38,659 nucleotides of DNA from Candidatus Dormiibacterota bacterium (GCA_003169845.1 PNAG01000025.1:143-38801); one strand, 5' to 3'. Shown: positions 1 through 8,660, counted from the first letter of the stretch. The notes: generated from the sequence alone by a model not told the origin. Translations and numbers: made by a program.

Positions 1-5
1 CGCAG

Positions 6-1061
6 ATGGGCCGCATGGGCGCCCAAGATCCGTCGAAGGGCCCGCCGGCCGCGCCTACACCGGCCCTTCGCCTCCAAGGAATCCGTAAGAACTACGGCGG
101 CGTAGTCGCGGTCGCGGGCGTCGACCTGGTCATCGATGAGGGAGAGTTCTTCACCCTCCTCGGCCCGTCGGGCTCGGGCAAGACGACGCTCCTCCGGATG
201 ATCGCCGGCTTCGAGCGCCCAGACGCCGGACGCATCGAGCTGGGCGGACGCGATGTCACCTCACTTCCGCCGCACCTGAGGGACACCAACACGGTGTTCC
301 AGGACTACGCCCTGTTTCCGCACATGAGCGTGGCCCAGAACATCGGCTACGGCCTGCGCATCAAGCGCATCCCCGGCGCGGAACGCCAGCGGCGCGTCGA
401 CCGCGCCCTGCGGATGGTGCGCCTCGAGGGACTGGGAACGCGGCGGCCCAACCAGCTCTCGGGCGGCCAGAGGCAGCGCGTCGCACTCGCGCGCGCGGTC
501 ATCAACGAGCCCGAGGTGCTCCTGCTCGACGAGCCCCTCGGCGCCCTCGACCTGAAGCTGCGGCAGGAGATGCAGATCGAGCTGAAGCAGATCCAGAAGG
601 AGGTCGGAATCACGTTTGTCTACGTGACCCACGACCAGGAGGAGGCACTGACGATGAGCGACCGGGTCGCGGTCATGTCGAATGGCCGGATCGAGCAGAT
701 CGGGACGCCGGTCGACATCTACGAAAGGCCGGCCACCGAGTTCGTCGCCGGGTTCATCGGCATCTCGAACTTGCTGCTCAGGAATGGTGTCAAGTTCGTA
801 GTACGCCCTGAGAAGATTCGCATGCTCACCGAGGATGAGCAGCCCGAACCCGGGATGCAGGTGGAACCCGGCACGGTAGAGGAGGTCGTGTACGTGGGCA
901 TGTCCACGCGCTATGTCGTGCGACTCGACCGTGGCGAGCACCTGGTTGCAGTGCGGCAGAATATGGACGCCGCGGGTGACGCGCATAGGTTCCAGGGCCG
1001 GCCGGTGAGGCTGGCCTGGACCGCGGACCACACGTACGTCCTCGAGACTAAGGAGAGGTAA
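6..1061 (+). CDS. potA: Polyamine-type ABC transporter ATP-binding protein (PotA-like)
   Basis: This is the cytoplasmic ATPase that powers import by the two permeases encoded downstream. All ABC motifs are present: Walker A GPSGSGKT (res. 53-60), a Q-loop in [11 protein letters not shown], signature LSGGQ (151-155), Walker B VLLLDE (171-176) and the switch His in VTHDQEEA (209). The C-terminal third is TOBE-like, with VRPEKIRML, as in PotA/FbpC. The length of 351 aa is normal for the family. The gene begins 6 bases into the window; a Met at residue 4 is an alternative start, and an upstream start outside the window cannot be excluded. It is followed after 5 nt by the binding-protein gene, whose Shine-Dalgarno (AGGAGAGG) lies in the end of this gene. 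Substrate is inferred from the PotD/B/C-like neighbours; putrescine/spermidine is most likely, another cationic amine is possible. Confidence 0.93.
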   Translation: MGRMGAQDPSKGPPAAPTPALRLQGIRKNYGGVVAVAGVDLVIDEGEFFTLLGPSGSGKTTLLRMIAGFERPDAGRIELGGRDVTSLPPHLRDTNTVFQDYALFPHMSVAQNIGYGLRIKRIPGAERQRRVDRALRMVRLEGLGTRRPNQLSGGQRQRVALARAVINEPEVLLLDEPLGALDLKLRQEMQIELKQIQKEVGITFVYVTHDQEEALTMSDRVAVMSNGRIEQIGTPVDIYERPATEFVAGFIGISNLLLRNGVKFVVRPEKIRMLTEDEQPEPGMQVEPGTVEEVVYVGMSTRYVVRLDRGEHLVAVRQNMDAAGDAHRFQGRPVRLAWTADHTYVLETKER

Positions 1062-1066
1062 AGAAG

Positions 1067-2269
1067 ATGGGTTCCACAGCAAGCGGCCCAGGAAGCTGGG
1101 CACGATGGGGGTGCTTCGCCGCGGCAGCCACGATCGCGCTGACCGCCTGCGGATCGTCCAACACCCCAAGCGGTTCGACGCTCACGCAGCCGCCGACCGC
1201 GAAGACGGCGCCGCAGACCTCGATCGGGGCCGGCGAAGGCCAGCTGAACCTCGTCCTCTGGGACGGGTACGCCGACAAGTCCTGGGTCGACCCATTCACC
1301 GCGGCGACGGGCTGCAAGGTCAACCAGCATCCCGCCGGCTCGTCGGACGAGATGGTGAGCCTGATGAAGGACGGCGGCGGTGGCAACTGGGACATGGTCT
1401 CCGCATCGGGCGACGCGGACCTCCGCCTCATCTACAGCGGCGACGTCAAGCCGATGAACACGGCCTTGATCCCAGACTGGACCAACTTCCAGCCATTGTT
1501 CCAGGCCCCTTCGTTCAACACCATCAACGGCGTCCACTACGGGATCTCGCTGCAGTGGGGCCCCAACACCCTGCTCTACAGCACGAAGAAGTTCGTCAAC
1601 CCGCCCACCAGTTGGAGCGTGATCTACGACCCGGCGAACAAAGGGCTGGTGACGGTCCCCGACAACCCGATCCAGATCGCGGACGCCGCGCTCTACCTCA
1701 GCAAGACCAAGCCGAGCCTCGGCATCAAGGACCCCTATGAGCTGACCAAGCCCCAGTTCGACGCCGCGGTGGCGCTGCTCAAGGCGCAGCAGCCGTTGAT
1801 CAAAAAGTACTGGGCGCTGGCGACGGACGAGATATCGCTGTTTCAGAACGGCGACGTGACGGTTGGGGCCGCGTGGCCTTACCAGACCATCCAGCTCAAG
1901 CTGGCCGGCGCTGCTGTCAACGACACCATCCCGACCGAGGGGGCCACGGGCTGGGCGGACACCTGGATGCTGGCCACCAAGGCGACGCACCCGAACTGCG
2001 CATACCTGTGGACGAAGTGGGTGAGCACCCCCAAGGTCCAGGCGATGCAGGCCCTGTCATTCGGCGAGACGCCCGTAAACACCAAGGCATGCGCCGAGAT
2101 GGAAGCCCTCCAGGCCGGTTCCTGCGCGCAGTACCACGCGGATGCACCGGGATCGTATTTCGACACCATCAAGTTCTGGAAGACGCCGATCGCGCAGTGC
2201 GCGGACGGCACCAACACTTGCATCCCGTACGCCGACTGGGTTTCAGCCTGGACCACGATCAAGGGCTAG
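1067..2269 (+). CDS. potD: Extracellular polyamine-type solute-binding lipoprotein (PotD-like)
   Basis: This is the substrate receptor of the ABC importer. The N-terminus is a lipoprotein signal with a hydrophobic run AAAATIALTAC and lipidated Cys at about residue 28, then a Ser/Thr/Pro linker. The mature part follows the PotD/PotF pattern (LNLVLWDGYADKSWVDPF at the start, SGDVKPMNTALIPDW, then YGISLQWGPNTLLYSTKKF). At 400 aa it is slightly longer than E. coli PotD, mostly because of the linker and a Cys-containing C-terminal extension (CAQYHADAPG...CADGTNTCIP). The stop codon abuts the next ATG, so translation with the permease genes is probably coupled. Confidence 0.9.
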   Translation: MGSTASGPGSWARWGCFAAAATIALTACGSSNTPSGSTLTQPPTAKTAPQTSIGAGEGQLNLVLWDGYADKSWVDPFTAATGCKVNQHPAGSSDEMVSLMKDGGGGNWDMVSASGDADLRLIYSGDVKPMNTALIPDWTNFQPLFQAPSFNTINGVHYGISLQWGPNTLLYSTKKFVNPPTSWSVIYDPANKGLVTVPDNPIQIADAALYLSKTKPSLGIKDPYELTKPQFDAAVALLKAQQPLIKKYWALATDEISLFQNGDVTVGAAWPYQTIQLKLAGAAVNDTIPTEGATGWADTWMLATKATHPNCAYLWTKWVSTPKVQAMQALSFGETPVNTKACAEMEALQAGSCAQYHADAPGSYFDTIKFWKTPIAQCADGTNTCIPYADWVSAWTTIKG

Positions 2270-3184
2270 ATGTCGTCTGAAGTCGTAAGGCGGCCTCGTC
2301 CCAAGGGGGCCGGGGCCGCACCTTTTCGTTCGCTCATGTGGCGCTTTCCGTGGCTGCGCCCGCTCCTCCTGCTGGCGCCTCCGATGGCGTGGTTCGTGTT
2401 CGTCTATCTCGCCTCGTTGGTGCTGCTGCTCATCAGCGCTTTCTGGTCGATCGATCCCTTCACCACGCAGGTCGTCCAGGTCTGGAACACGAACAACTTC
2501 CAGACCATCCTCTCGGACCCAACCTACCGGACGATCATCGGACGCACCGCCGGCCTGGCCGGGCTCGTGACCATCACCGACGTCGTCCTTGCGTTCCCGC
2601 TGGCCTTCTTCATGGCCAAGGTGGCATCGCGCCGCGTTCAGAGCCTGCTCTTTGCCGCAGTCCTGCTTCCGCTCTGGGCCAGCTACCTGGCGCGAGTCTA
2701 TGCGTGGATCCTCATCCTCAACCACAGCGGGGTGTTGAACTGGAGCCTGCAATCGATCGGCCTGCCGTCGGCGAACATCGGCTACACGAACACCGCGATG
2801 TGGTTGGTCTTTTCGTACATCTGGCTCCCGTTCATGATCATCCCCACCTACGCCGCCCTCGAGCGCGTCCCTGACTCGCTGCTCGAAGCGGCCGCGGACC
2901 TGGGTGCGCGACGTTGGCGCTCGACACTGGACGTGCTGCTGCCGCTCGCGCTGCCGGGCGTCGTGGCGGGGTCGATCTTCACGTTCTCGTTGACGCTCGG
3001 CGACTACATCACTCCGATCCTGGTCGGCGGCGCCGGCTCGCAGTTCATCGGCAACGTCGTTTACAACAACGTCGGCATCGCGAACAACATCCCATTTGCC
3101 GCGGCGCTGGCCACCGTTCCAGTCGTGATCATGGCCGTCTACCTGTTGGTGGCTCAGCGCCTGGGAGCCTTCGAAGCCCTATGA
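2270..3184 (+). CDS. potB: ABC transporter permease (PotB-like)
   Basis: This is the first inner-membrane permease subunit of the polyamine-type importer. There are about six hydrophobic segments (first at roughly res. 30-60). The cytoplasmic EAA loop that docks on the ATPase is present near the C-terminus: EAAADLGARRWRSTLDVLLPLALPG. The length of 304 aa fits PotB. It starts directly after the stop of the binding-protein gene and overlaps the next gene by ATGA (3181-3184), the usual tight packing of potABCD operons. Confidence 0.92.
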   Translation: MSSEVVRRPRPKGAGAAPFRSLMWRFPWLRPLLLLAPPMAWFVFVYLASLVLLLISAFWSIDPFTTQVVQVWNTNNFQTILSDPTYRTIIGRTAGLAGLVTITDVVLAFPLAFFMAKVASRRVQSLLFAAVLLPLWASYLARVYAWILILNHSGVLNWSLQSIGLPSANIGYTNTAMWLVFSYIWLPFMIIPTYAALERVPDSLLEAAADLGARRWRSTLDVLLPLALPGVVAGSIFTFSLTLGDYITPILVGGAGSQFIGNVVYNNVGIANNIPFAAALATVPVVIMAVYLLVAQRLGAFEAL

Positions 3185-3990
3185 GCGTTGGGTTCTGGAC
3201 GCGAATGGCGTTGCGGGCCTGGACGGCGCTGATTTTGCTGTTCCTGTTCATCCCGATCCTCTTGATCTTCTTCTATGCGTTCAACACGTCGAATATCGAA
3301 AGCTGGCCGATTCCCGGTCTCACCACGAAGTGGTTCGGTTCGACGTGGAACGATCCGGACGTTCGCGCCGCGCTTCTGCTTTCGGTGCAGGTGGGGCTGG
3401 CGGCCACCGCACTTGCCCTCCTCCTCGGATCGTGCGCGGCCTTCGCGATACATCGAGCCTCGTTCTTCGGACGCGACGCCGTGAGCCTTCTCTTCGTGCT
3501 GCCGCTCGCGCTGCCCGGGATCATCACCGGCATCGCGCTCAACGCGTTCTTCAGCTTCGGCGGCATCAACCTTTCGATCTGGACGATCATCGTCGGCCAC
3601 GCCACGTTCTGCATGGTGGTCGTCTACAACAACGTGCTCGCGCGACTCAGGCGGACCCAGGGTTCGCTGATCGAGGCGGCCATGGATCTCGGAGCGAACG
3701 GGTTCCAGCTCTTTCGGGACGTGACGCTGCCGCTGATCTCCACCGCCGTTGTCGCCGGTGCCATGCTGGCTTTCGCGCTCTCATTCGACGAGGTCATCGT
3801 CACCACCTTCACCGCGGGAGCTCAGAAGACGCTGCCGATCTGGATCTTCGGCCAGATCCGCCACGGCATCCTGCTGCCGGAAGTCAACGTGGTGGTGTCG
3901 TTCGTGATCCTGGTCACGATCATCCCGGTGGTGATCGCAGCGCGCCTAACGGGCGGAGGCGGAACCGCAAGAGTCCCGGCCGCCCGCTAG
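3181..3990 (+). CDS. potC: ABC transporter permease (PotC-like)
   Basis: This is the second permease subunit. I chose the ATG at 3181 because it overlaps the stop of the preceding gene (ATGA) and yields a normal PotC N-terminus (MSVGFWTRMALRAWTALILLFLF); the open frame upstream is only a shadow of potB. About six membrane segments are visible, and the EAA loop reads EAAMDLGANGFQLFRDVTLPL. The length is 269 aa, typical of PotC. It is the last gene of the operon and is followed by a strong palindrome at 3997-4020. Confidence 0.92.
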   Translation: MSVGFWTRMALRAWTALILLFLFIPILLIFFYAFNTSNIESWPIPGLTTKWFGSTWNDPDVRAALLLSVQVGLAATALALLLGSCAAFAIHRASFFGRDAVSLLFVLPLALPGIITGIALNAFFSFGGINLSIWTIIVGHATFCMVVVYNNVLARLRRTQGSLIEAAMDLGANGFQLFRDVTLPLISTAVVAGAMLAFALSFDEVIVTTFTAGAQKTLPIWIFGQIRHGILLPEVNVVVSFVILVTIIPVVIAARLTGGGGTARVPAAR

Positions 3991-3996
3991 TAGACT

Positions 3997-4020
3997 CCCC
4001 TCTCCCCCCAGGGAGAGGGG
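3997..4020. repeat. Palindromic intergenic element, possible terminator
   Basis: A perfect 10-bp inverted repeat (CCCCTCTCCC, 4-nt loop, GGGAGAGGGG) lies just after the potC stop, between convergent genes. It has no T-run, so it may act as a bidirectional RNA-stabilising or terminating hairpin. Related CCCCTCTCCCC elements occur at 6724 and 7833, so it belongs to a dispersed family in this genome. Confidence 0.6.
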
Positions 4021-4039
4021 CGCGAAAGAAGTTGTGTCG

Positions 4040-4423
4040 TCAATGCTTCGGGCTCATCCGCACGGCGAACTCACGGTAGCCGCGCAGAAACGCAAACCAT
4101 CGTTTCCGCGGCCACTCTCTGGCGCCGAAAACCCACGTGATGCCGAGGAACCAGCTGTAGATGCTCCCCACGAGAAGAGCCGGCAGGACGAATATCTGCC
4201 CGACGAATGTCTCCCCGCTCGGATTGATTGAAGCGATGATCTTCAATCCCCTCCAGTATTCGCGGTTCGTGGATGAGCAAGCTCGATTCGCGATCACCGT
4301 CATCAAGACGATCGACAAAATCACGAGCGCTGTCAGAGGGCGAAGTCCGAGGGTCGCAACAACCACGATCCCGGCAACGAGGTAGAAAGCCGCCACCCAA
4401 TCCCGCGGGGTGACTCCGATCAT
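4040..4423 (-). CDS. Small integral membrane protein, unknown function
   Basis: A 127-aa protein with three hydrophobic stretches (about res. 9-25, 30-46 and 75-97) and a basic C-terminus (REWPRKRWFAFLRGYREF). The start ATG at 4423 gives a short N-terminus ahead of the first membrane segment. It is the last of three minus-strand genes (5217 to 4040) and may be co-transcribed with the SRPBCC and four-helix membrane genes. I do not recognise the family. Confidence 0.65.
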   Translation of the reverse strand: MIGVTPRDWVAAFYLVAGIVVVATLGLRPLTALVILSIVLMTVIANRACSSTNREYWRGLKIIASINPSGETFVGQIFVLPALLVGSIYSWFLGITWVFGAREWPRKRWFAFLRGYREFAVRMSPKH

Positions 4424-4471
4424 GAAGGCTTCTAGCGTGGCTGAGCCCGCGGCTCAGATAACTATGCCGCG

Positions 4472-4963
4472 CTAACTGGCGCTCTCCAGCTTCGCCTTCA
4501 GGTTCGACATCGCGCCGTTGTAGTTCTTTTGCACGGTGCCCTTGAAGATCGCCAGCACAAGCGGAAAGTAGAACGGGCCTTTGGTCATGGTCACGTGACG
4601 CTCGACGTGGGTACCGCCGTCGGCGGCGGAAAACACGAACTCGTGGTGGAACACCGAGTTCGCATCCTCGGCGTCGAATGCAACTCGCCTCGGCGCGTCG
4701 AGCGCCGTGATGGTGACCGTCGACTGGTTCGGCTTTCCGTTGAGCAGCCCATCGGCCTTGTAGCGAGAACCCACTGCCGGAGGCCCGGGCTTCTCGGCGG
4801 TCGCCTTCATATGGTCGTCGGCGCTCCCCCACTCCCCGTGGCGCGAGATGTCTGCGACGTAGTCGAAGACGGTCGCCTGCGGGGCCTTGACATCGACGGT
4901 GTAAACGGCTGAGTAGGCGATCTCTACTTGATGAACATCGGAATCACGACGGAAGCCGCCCAA
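4472..4963 (-). CDS. SRPBCC-family (START/polyketide cyclase-like) protein, start unclear
   Basis: The protein shows a full SRPBCC fold signature: AYSAVYTVDVKAPQATVFDYVADISRHGEWG at the N-terminus, then FVFSAADGGTHVERHVTMTKGPFYF. This hydrophobic-pocket family binds lipids or small aromatic ligands; the ligand here is unknown. The start is a problem. The domain begins near 4927, but no ATG or GTG lies there, because the family's usual initiator position is a GTA codon right at the stop of the upstream gene. The nearest legal start is TTG at 4963; the in-frame ATG at 5110 would translate the upstream gene out of frame, and an ATC at 4921 is another option. The overlap with the 97-aa membrane gene suggests translational coupling. 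Confidence 0.7.
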   Translation of the reverse strand: MGGFRRDSDVHQVEIAYSAVYTVDVKAPQATVFDYVADISRHGEWGSADDHMKATAEKPGPPAVGSRYKADGLLNGKPNQSTVTITALDAPRRVAFDAEDANSVFHHEFVFSAADGGTHVERHVTMTKGPFYFPLVLAIFKGTVQKNYNGAMSNLKAKLESAS

Positions 4964-5217
4964 AGCGCCAGACCGACAGCGATCAAGCCGACCTTCCTGT
5001 AGCCCCAGCCGATCGCGCCGAGGACGAACGCGATGAATGCGAGGATCAGGAGGATGATCCCCAGGGTCAAATGCGAGAGCCGGCCGTCCACGAGATACGA
5101 AAGCACCCACAGCGCCAGACCCGCGGCGATGAGGTCTGTCTTCTTGTACGACAAGCCTAGAGCAGCGACCACGAAGACAATCAGGGCAATGATCTGTAAA
5201 AGCTCAGGAAAACTCAT
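4924..5217 (-). CDS. Small four-helix membrane protein with internal duplication
   Basis: A 97-aa hydrophobic protein made of two similar halves. LGLSYKKTDLIAAGLALWVL in the first half matches IGWGYRKVGLIAVGLALWAA in the second, each with two membrane helices, so it is probably a duplicated two-helix unit. It is the first gene of the minus-strand group and its stop (4924-4926) overlaps the SRPBCC reading frame. The function is unknown. Confidence 0.75.
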   Translation of the reverse strand: MSFPELLQIIALIVFVVAALGLSYKKTDLIAAGLALWVLSYLVDGRLSHLTLGIILLILAFIAFVLGAIGWGYRKVGLIAVGLALWAASVVIPMFIK

Positions 5218-5280
5218 AGCCCGTATTGTCGGCTACCCGCTCGCCAATCTCAACAAATTCACAGCTTCAGACTTGTCGGC

Positions 5281-6720
5281 ATGACTACCCCGGGAGCTGA
5301 GCTCAATCTCACCCTGAACGCCCTCACGCCCGGCGCCCAGCGAAGCTGGTGGCTGCGCGAGGCCCTGGCTCACGAGACCGGTCCTGAGTGCCCCGCGCTC
5401 ACAGCGGACATCAACGCCGACGTGGTGATCGTGGGGGGCGGCTTCACCGGCCTCTGGACCGCCTACTTCCTGAGCGAAGCCAAACCCGACCTCGGGATCG
5501 TCGTCCTGGAGCAGGACATCTGCGGCGGCGGGCCCAGCGGGCGCAACGGCGGGTTCGCCAGCGGCTGGTGGGACGAGCTCGACGGCCTGGTCGCACTCTA
5601 CGGCGCGGAAGCTGCGGTGAAGGCGTGCCGGGCGATCTCCGAGAGCATCTCCTCGATCGGCCAGTTCTGCTGGACCAACGGCATCGGCGCCTGGTTCAAG
5701 CGCGCCGGCTACATGTACGCGATCACGGCGGATGCGCACGAGAGGCTCTGCGAAGAGATGGTCGCGCTGGCCCGCGAGGTGGGCGCTCCGGAGGAGCTGC
5801 AAGAGCTCACGCCGGCCGAGGTCCGCGCTCGCTGCGCCTCGCCCGCCTTCCGCGGCGGCGCCTTCATGCGCGACGGCGCGTCAGTCCAGCCCGGGCTGCT
5901 GGTGCGGGGCCTGCGTCGCGTGGTCATGGAACGCGGTGTGACGATCCACGAGGGAACCAAAGTGACCGGCCTGGAGGCAGGGCCGCCAGCCGTTGTGAGC
6001 ACGCCGCACGGCACCGTCCGCGCGAAAAGCGTCGTGCTGGCGCTCAACGCCTGGGCGACCGGCTGGCCCCAGCTCGAGCGAAAGCTCGTGGCCTGGAGCT
6101 CCTACATCGTGCTCACGGCCCCGGCGCCGGAGAAGCTGGCCGAGATCGGCTGGACCGGAGGGGAGCTGATCTCCGACTTCCGGACCTCTCTTCGCTACTT
6201 CAGGACAACGCGCGACGGACGCATCGCTTTCGGCGGCGGCGGCGGGCGCGCCCGACGGACGATTGACGACGCGTTCACCCACGACACGCGCGCAGTGATG
6301 GAGGCCGCGCAGGGCTTTCGCCTCATGTTCCCGACCTTCGCCGACGTCCCGCTGGAAGACGCGTGGGGCGGCCCGATCGACGTCTCGCCCACCCACCTTC
6401 CGGTGTTCGGCACCCTCGAGCCGGGCAACCTCTTCTACGCGCTGGGCTACACGGGCAACGGGGTCGCGCCCACCCACCTCGCGGGGCAGGTGCTGGCCGA
6501 CCTGGTGACCGGCCGCGACACCGACACCGTCAGGCTGCCCATGGTCAATCCGAAACCGAGACTGTTTCCTCCGCAGCCCTTCCGATCGTGGGGCGCCGCG
6601 GTGGTGCGGCGAGCGATGATCGCAAAGGAAACGGCGGAAGAGCAAGGCCGGCGCCCCAACCCGTTGGTAGATCAACTGGCAAAAATGCCGCGGCGGATGG
6701 GGTACCTACTGGGCCATTAA
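5281..6720 (+). CDS. FAD-dependent amine/amino-acid oxidoreductase (DAO family, PuuB-like)
   Basis: A 479-aa flavoprotein with an N-terminal dinucleotide-binding fold (VVIVGGGFTGLWTAYFL, GGGxxG at res. 52-57) and the DAO-family FAD contact GGGPSGRNGGFASG (82-95). Late in the chain, GNLFYALGYTGNGVAPTHLAG is the conserved C-terminal FAD motif. Relatives such as gamma-glutamylputrescine oxidase PuuB and glycine/sarcosine oxidases oxidise amines, releasing aldehyde, ammonia and peroxide. The nearby polyamine importer makes an imported amine the likely substrate; this is inference from context. The gene has its own orientation and is bounded by the palindromic element at 6724. Confidence 0.87.
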   Translation: MTTPGAELNLTLNALTPGAQRSWWLREALAHETGPECPALTADINADVVIVGGGFTGLWTAYFLSEAKPDLGIVVLEQDICGGGPSGRNGGFASGWWDELDGLVALYGAEAAVKACRAISESISSIGQFCWTNGIGAWFKRAGYMYAITADAHERLCEEMVALAREVGAPEELQELTPAEVRARCASPAFRGGAFMRDGASVQPGLLVRGLRRVVMERGVTIHEGTKVTGLEAGPPAVVSTPHGTVRAKSVVLALNAWATGWPQLERKLVAWSSYIVLTAPAPEKLAEIGWTGGELISDFRTSLRYFRTTRDGRIAFGGGGGRARRTIDDAFTHDTRAVMEAAQGFRLMFPTFADVPLEDAWGGPIDVSPTHLPVFGTLEPGNLFYALGYTGNGVAPTHLAGQVLADLVTGRDTDTVRLPMVNPKPRLFPPQPFRSWGAAVVRRAMIAKETAEEQGRRPNPLVDQLAKMPRRMGYLLGH

Positions 6721-6723
6721 TCA

Positions 6724-6758
6724 CCTCTCCCCCTCGGGGAGAGGGCTAGGGTGAGGGG
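6724..6758. repeat. Palindromic intergenic element (same family as 3997)
   Basis: CCTCTCCCC, a 3-nt loop and GGGGAGAGG form a 9-bp stem, followed by a GGGTGAGGGG tail that pairs partly with the flank. It lies between the convergent oxidase and methyltransferase genes, where a shared terminator is expected; there is no T-run. Confidence 0.6.
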
Positions 6759-6771
6759 CCTGAGCCTGTAC

Positions 6772-7527
6772 TCATCGCCGAGTCAAATCCCCAATGAGAT
6801 GCACGCCCCACCCCTTCGGCATCAGCCGTTCCGCCAGCACCGAGGTGGTGAACATGAACCCGTTCACGGCGAGATATGTCGGGTCGGGCACCACGCGGAG
6901 CTCCGCGACCTCGAGGCCGCCGGCCGCCGCGAGCGCGCGCACCGCCCTGACTGTGTTGGCGCGGTACTGCACCGGGAAGGTGTCCGCCTCGCGGCGTCCG
7001 TAAAACCGCGACACGAGCCGCGTCTGGACCAGGGGCAGGGCCTTGCCGAGCCGGTTCAGCACGAGCAACGGGTTGCGCAGGTTGGGCGTGAGAAACACGA
7101 AGTGCCCGCCCGGCCGCAAAACCCGCCTCACCTCGCTGAACACCCTCGGCGGATCCTTCAGGTGCTCGAGCACCCACACGCAAACGACCAGGTCGAACGA
7201 CTCGCCGGCGAACGGCAGCCGCTCCCCGACTCCGCGCAGGATGGGCATCCCGGGCGCCCGATGCCCTGTCAGCGACGGCGAGTCCGGGTCGAGACCTACG
7301 GCCAGCTTCACCTCGCGCCAGAACAGCTCCACCACTCCGCCGCGCCCGCACCCGAGGTCGAGGACGGTGGCCTGGGGCGTCACGTAGCCCCGAACCAGGG
7401 CCTCCAGCTGGTCGCCGCTGGGCAGCCATCCTGGCCGCATTGCGCTGTAACGGGCTCGATATGTGTTCTGGAGAGCGAGCGGCAGCAGCGCAGCCGGCGC
7501 CGGTTCCACCACCTCAGGAACGCCCAT
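6772..7527 (-). CDS. Class I SAM-dependent methyltransferase
   Basis: The ATG at 7527 (MGVPEVVEPAPAALLPLAL) gives a 251-aa protein; the open frame upstream is non-coding in character. The SAM motif I is VLDLGCGRGG, followed by an acidic motif II (AVGLDPDSPSL), motif FDLVVCVWVLEHL and a post-motif RRVLRPGGHFVF. This is the UbiE/Methyltransf_11 layout. The C-terminal part (VNGFMFTTSVLAERL) is hydrophobic and may contact a lipid or membrane acceptor. The substrate cannot be read from the sequence. Confidence 0.85.
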   Translation of the reverse strand: MGVPEVVEPAPAALLPLALQNTYRARYSAMRPGWLPSGDQLEALVRGYVTPQATVLDLGCGRGGVVELFWREVKLAVGLDPDSPSLTGHRAPGMPILRGVGERLPFAGESFDLVVCVWVLEHLKDPPRVFSEVRRVLRPGGHFVFLTPNLRNPLLVLNRLGKALPLVQTRLVSRFYGRREADTFPVQYRANTVRAVRALAAAGGLEVAELRVVPDPTYLAVNGFMFTTSVLAERLMPKGWGVHLIGDLTRR

Positions 7528-7591
7528 GCAGGGGCATTCTGACACGGCTCGCCAGCGCTTAAAACGGCGCGAATTTGGGCATAAAAAAGGC

Positions 7592-7831
7592 ATGGCTAAA
7601 GGTGATTTTGTCGAGGTCCTGGTGGACGCCGGCGCGGGCGCTGCGCGCGAGTACATAGTCGAGGCGACCAAGGCCGGTCGCACGGTCGAGGTCCGCAGCT
7701 CCCGCACGACGGTCGAGGTTCGCGAAATGACGCGAACGGGCGGAGTGGTCCGTACGGCGCGATTCATCGCGCCACGTGTGCTGGCAGTCGTCGAGCACCC
7801 CAGCCGCGACAAGGGGCAGCGCGCCGCATAA
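7592..7831 (+). CDS. Small basic hypothetical protein (79 aa)
   Basis: From ATG 7592 (MAKGDFVEVLVDAGAGAAREY) the protein has alternating hydrophobic and charged residues (TVEVRSSRTTVEVREMTRTGGVVRTARF), which suggests a small beta-rich, basic domain, possibly nucleic-acid binding. I chose this start because an A-rich and GG stretch (AAAAAAGG) precedes it and the frame upstream overlaps the divergent methyltransferase gene without protein-like character. No family was recognised. A CCCCTCTCCCC palindrome follows at 7833. Confidence 0.6.
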   Translation: MAKGDFVEVLVDAGAGAAREYIVEATKAGRTVEVRSSRTTVEVREMTRTGGVVRTARFIAPRVLAVVEHPSRDKGQRAA

Positions 7832-7832
7832 T

Positions 7833-7858
7833 CCCCTCTCCCCCTCAGGGTGAAGGGC
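7833..7858. repeat. Third copy of the CCCCTCTCCCC intergenic element
   Basis: An imperfect inverted repeat (CCCCTCTCCCCCTCAGGGTGA, then AGGG) lies between convergent genes, two bases after a stop codon. It is a degenerate relative of the elements at 3997 and 6724. Confidence 0.5.
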
Positions 7859-7868
7859 CTAAGCTTGC

Positions 7869-8627
7869 TTACACGGCGGCCGGCTTGCGAGCCCTGATGT
7901 AGGCGCTCCCGACCTTGCCGTCGATATCGGGCATCGTCTGGGTGGCGTGGATCTGAAAGTCCGGGTCGGCGAACCCGGCGGCGAGCAGCGCGGCGCGGTA
8001 CTCCTCGATCGGGATCGTGCCGGAGATACACCCCGCCCACGAATCCAGCCGCCGCTTCAAATCGGGATCCAGCGTCTCGAGCTCGACCATGTCGGCTACG
8101 GCGAGGAGCCCGCCCGGGCGCAGCACCCTGAACGCTTCGTTGATCACCGCCGCCTTGTCTTCCGCCAGGTTGATGACGCAGTTCGAGATCACGACGTCGA
8201 CCGAGGAATCGGGCAGCGGGATTTTGTCGATCGAGCCCTTGAGGAACGTGGCGTTAGCGATCCCTGCCTTGCCCATGTTGGTGTTCGCGAGCGAAAGCAT
8301 CTCGTCGGTCATGTCCACGCCGTAGGCGTGGCCGCCCGGCGCAACTCGCCTCGCCGAAAGCAGCACGTCAAGGCCTGCCCCTGACCCGAGGTCGAGAACG
8401 ACCTGCCCGGGCTCCAGCTTGGCGAGCATCGTGGGATTTCCGCAACCGAGGCTCACCGATTCGCTCAGCCCGATCTCCTTCAACTCATCCGCCGAGTAGG
8501 AGCCGGAACACCCGCAGTCCGGGCCGTCGGCCTGGCAGCAGCCCGCATTTGTATCAGGCTGCAGCACGGCGAGCTGCCTCGCGACTCCCGCGTACCTGGA
8601 ACGAACGGCTTCTTTCACATCACTCAT
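7869..8627 (-). CDS. arsM: Arsenite S-adenosylmethionine methyltransferase (ArsM)
   Basis: ArsM methylates As(III) with SAM to methylated and volatile arsenicals in the cytosol. The SAM site is VVLDLGSGAGLDVLL (res. 77-91). The three arsenite-binding cysteines of the family are visible as C62 (SLGCGNP), C150 (ISNCVINL) and C200 (WAGCISGTI). There is also a Cys-rich N-terminal segment (GCCQADGPDCGC). The length is 252 aa from ATG 8627. The ATG at 8645 is rejected because it overlaps the GGAGGA ribosome-binding site that serves 8627. The gene is divergent from arsR, with two operator palindromes between them, so arsenite-induced expression is expected. Confidence 0.93.
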   Translation of the reverse strand: MSDVKEAVRSRYAGVARQLAVLQPDTNAGCCQADGPDCGCSGSYSADELKEIGLSESVSLGCGNPTMLAKLEPGQVVLDLGSGAGLDVLLSARRVAPGGHAYGVDMTDEMLSLANTNMGKAGIANATFLKGSIDKIPLPDSSVDVVISNCVINLAEDKAAVINEAFRVLRPGGLLAVADMVELETLDPDLKRRLDSWAGCISGTIPIEEYRAALLAAGFADPDFQIHATQTMPDIDGKVGSAYIRARKPAAV

Positions 8628-8644
8628 GTGGCTCGGCTCCTCCA

Positions 8645-8660
8645 ATCGATGAATGTCGAT
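8645..8660. promoter_or_regulatory. ArsR operator 1 (ATCGA-N6-TCGAT)
   Basis: A perfect 5-bp inverted repeat with 6-nt spacer lies just upstream of arsM. ArsR/SmtB proteins bind sites of the form ATCAA-N6-TTGAT, and this matches with one symmetric base change. The same motif recurs at 8682. Confidence 0.75.

Noticed and set aside
3997..4020. Classical intrinsic terminator after potC
   Set aside because: The stem is strong but has no T-run and belongs to a dispersed repeat family, so it is listed as a repeat with only a possible terminator role.
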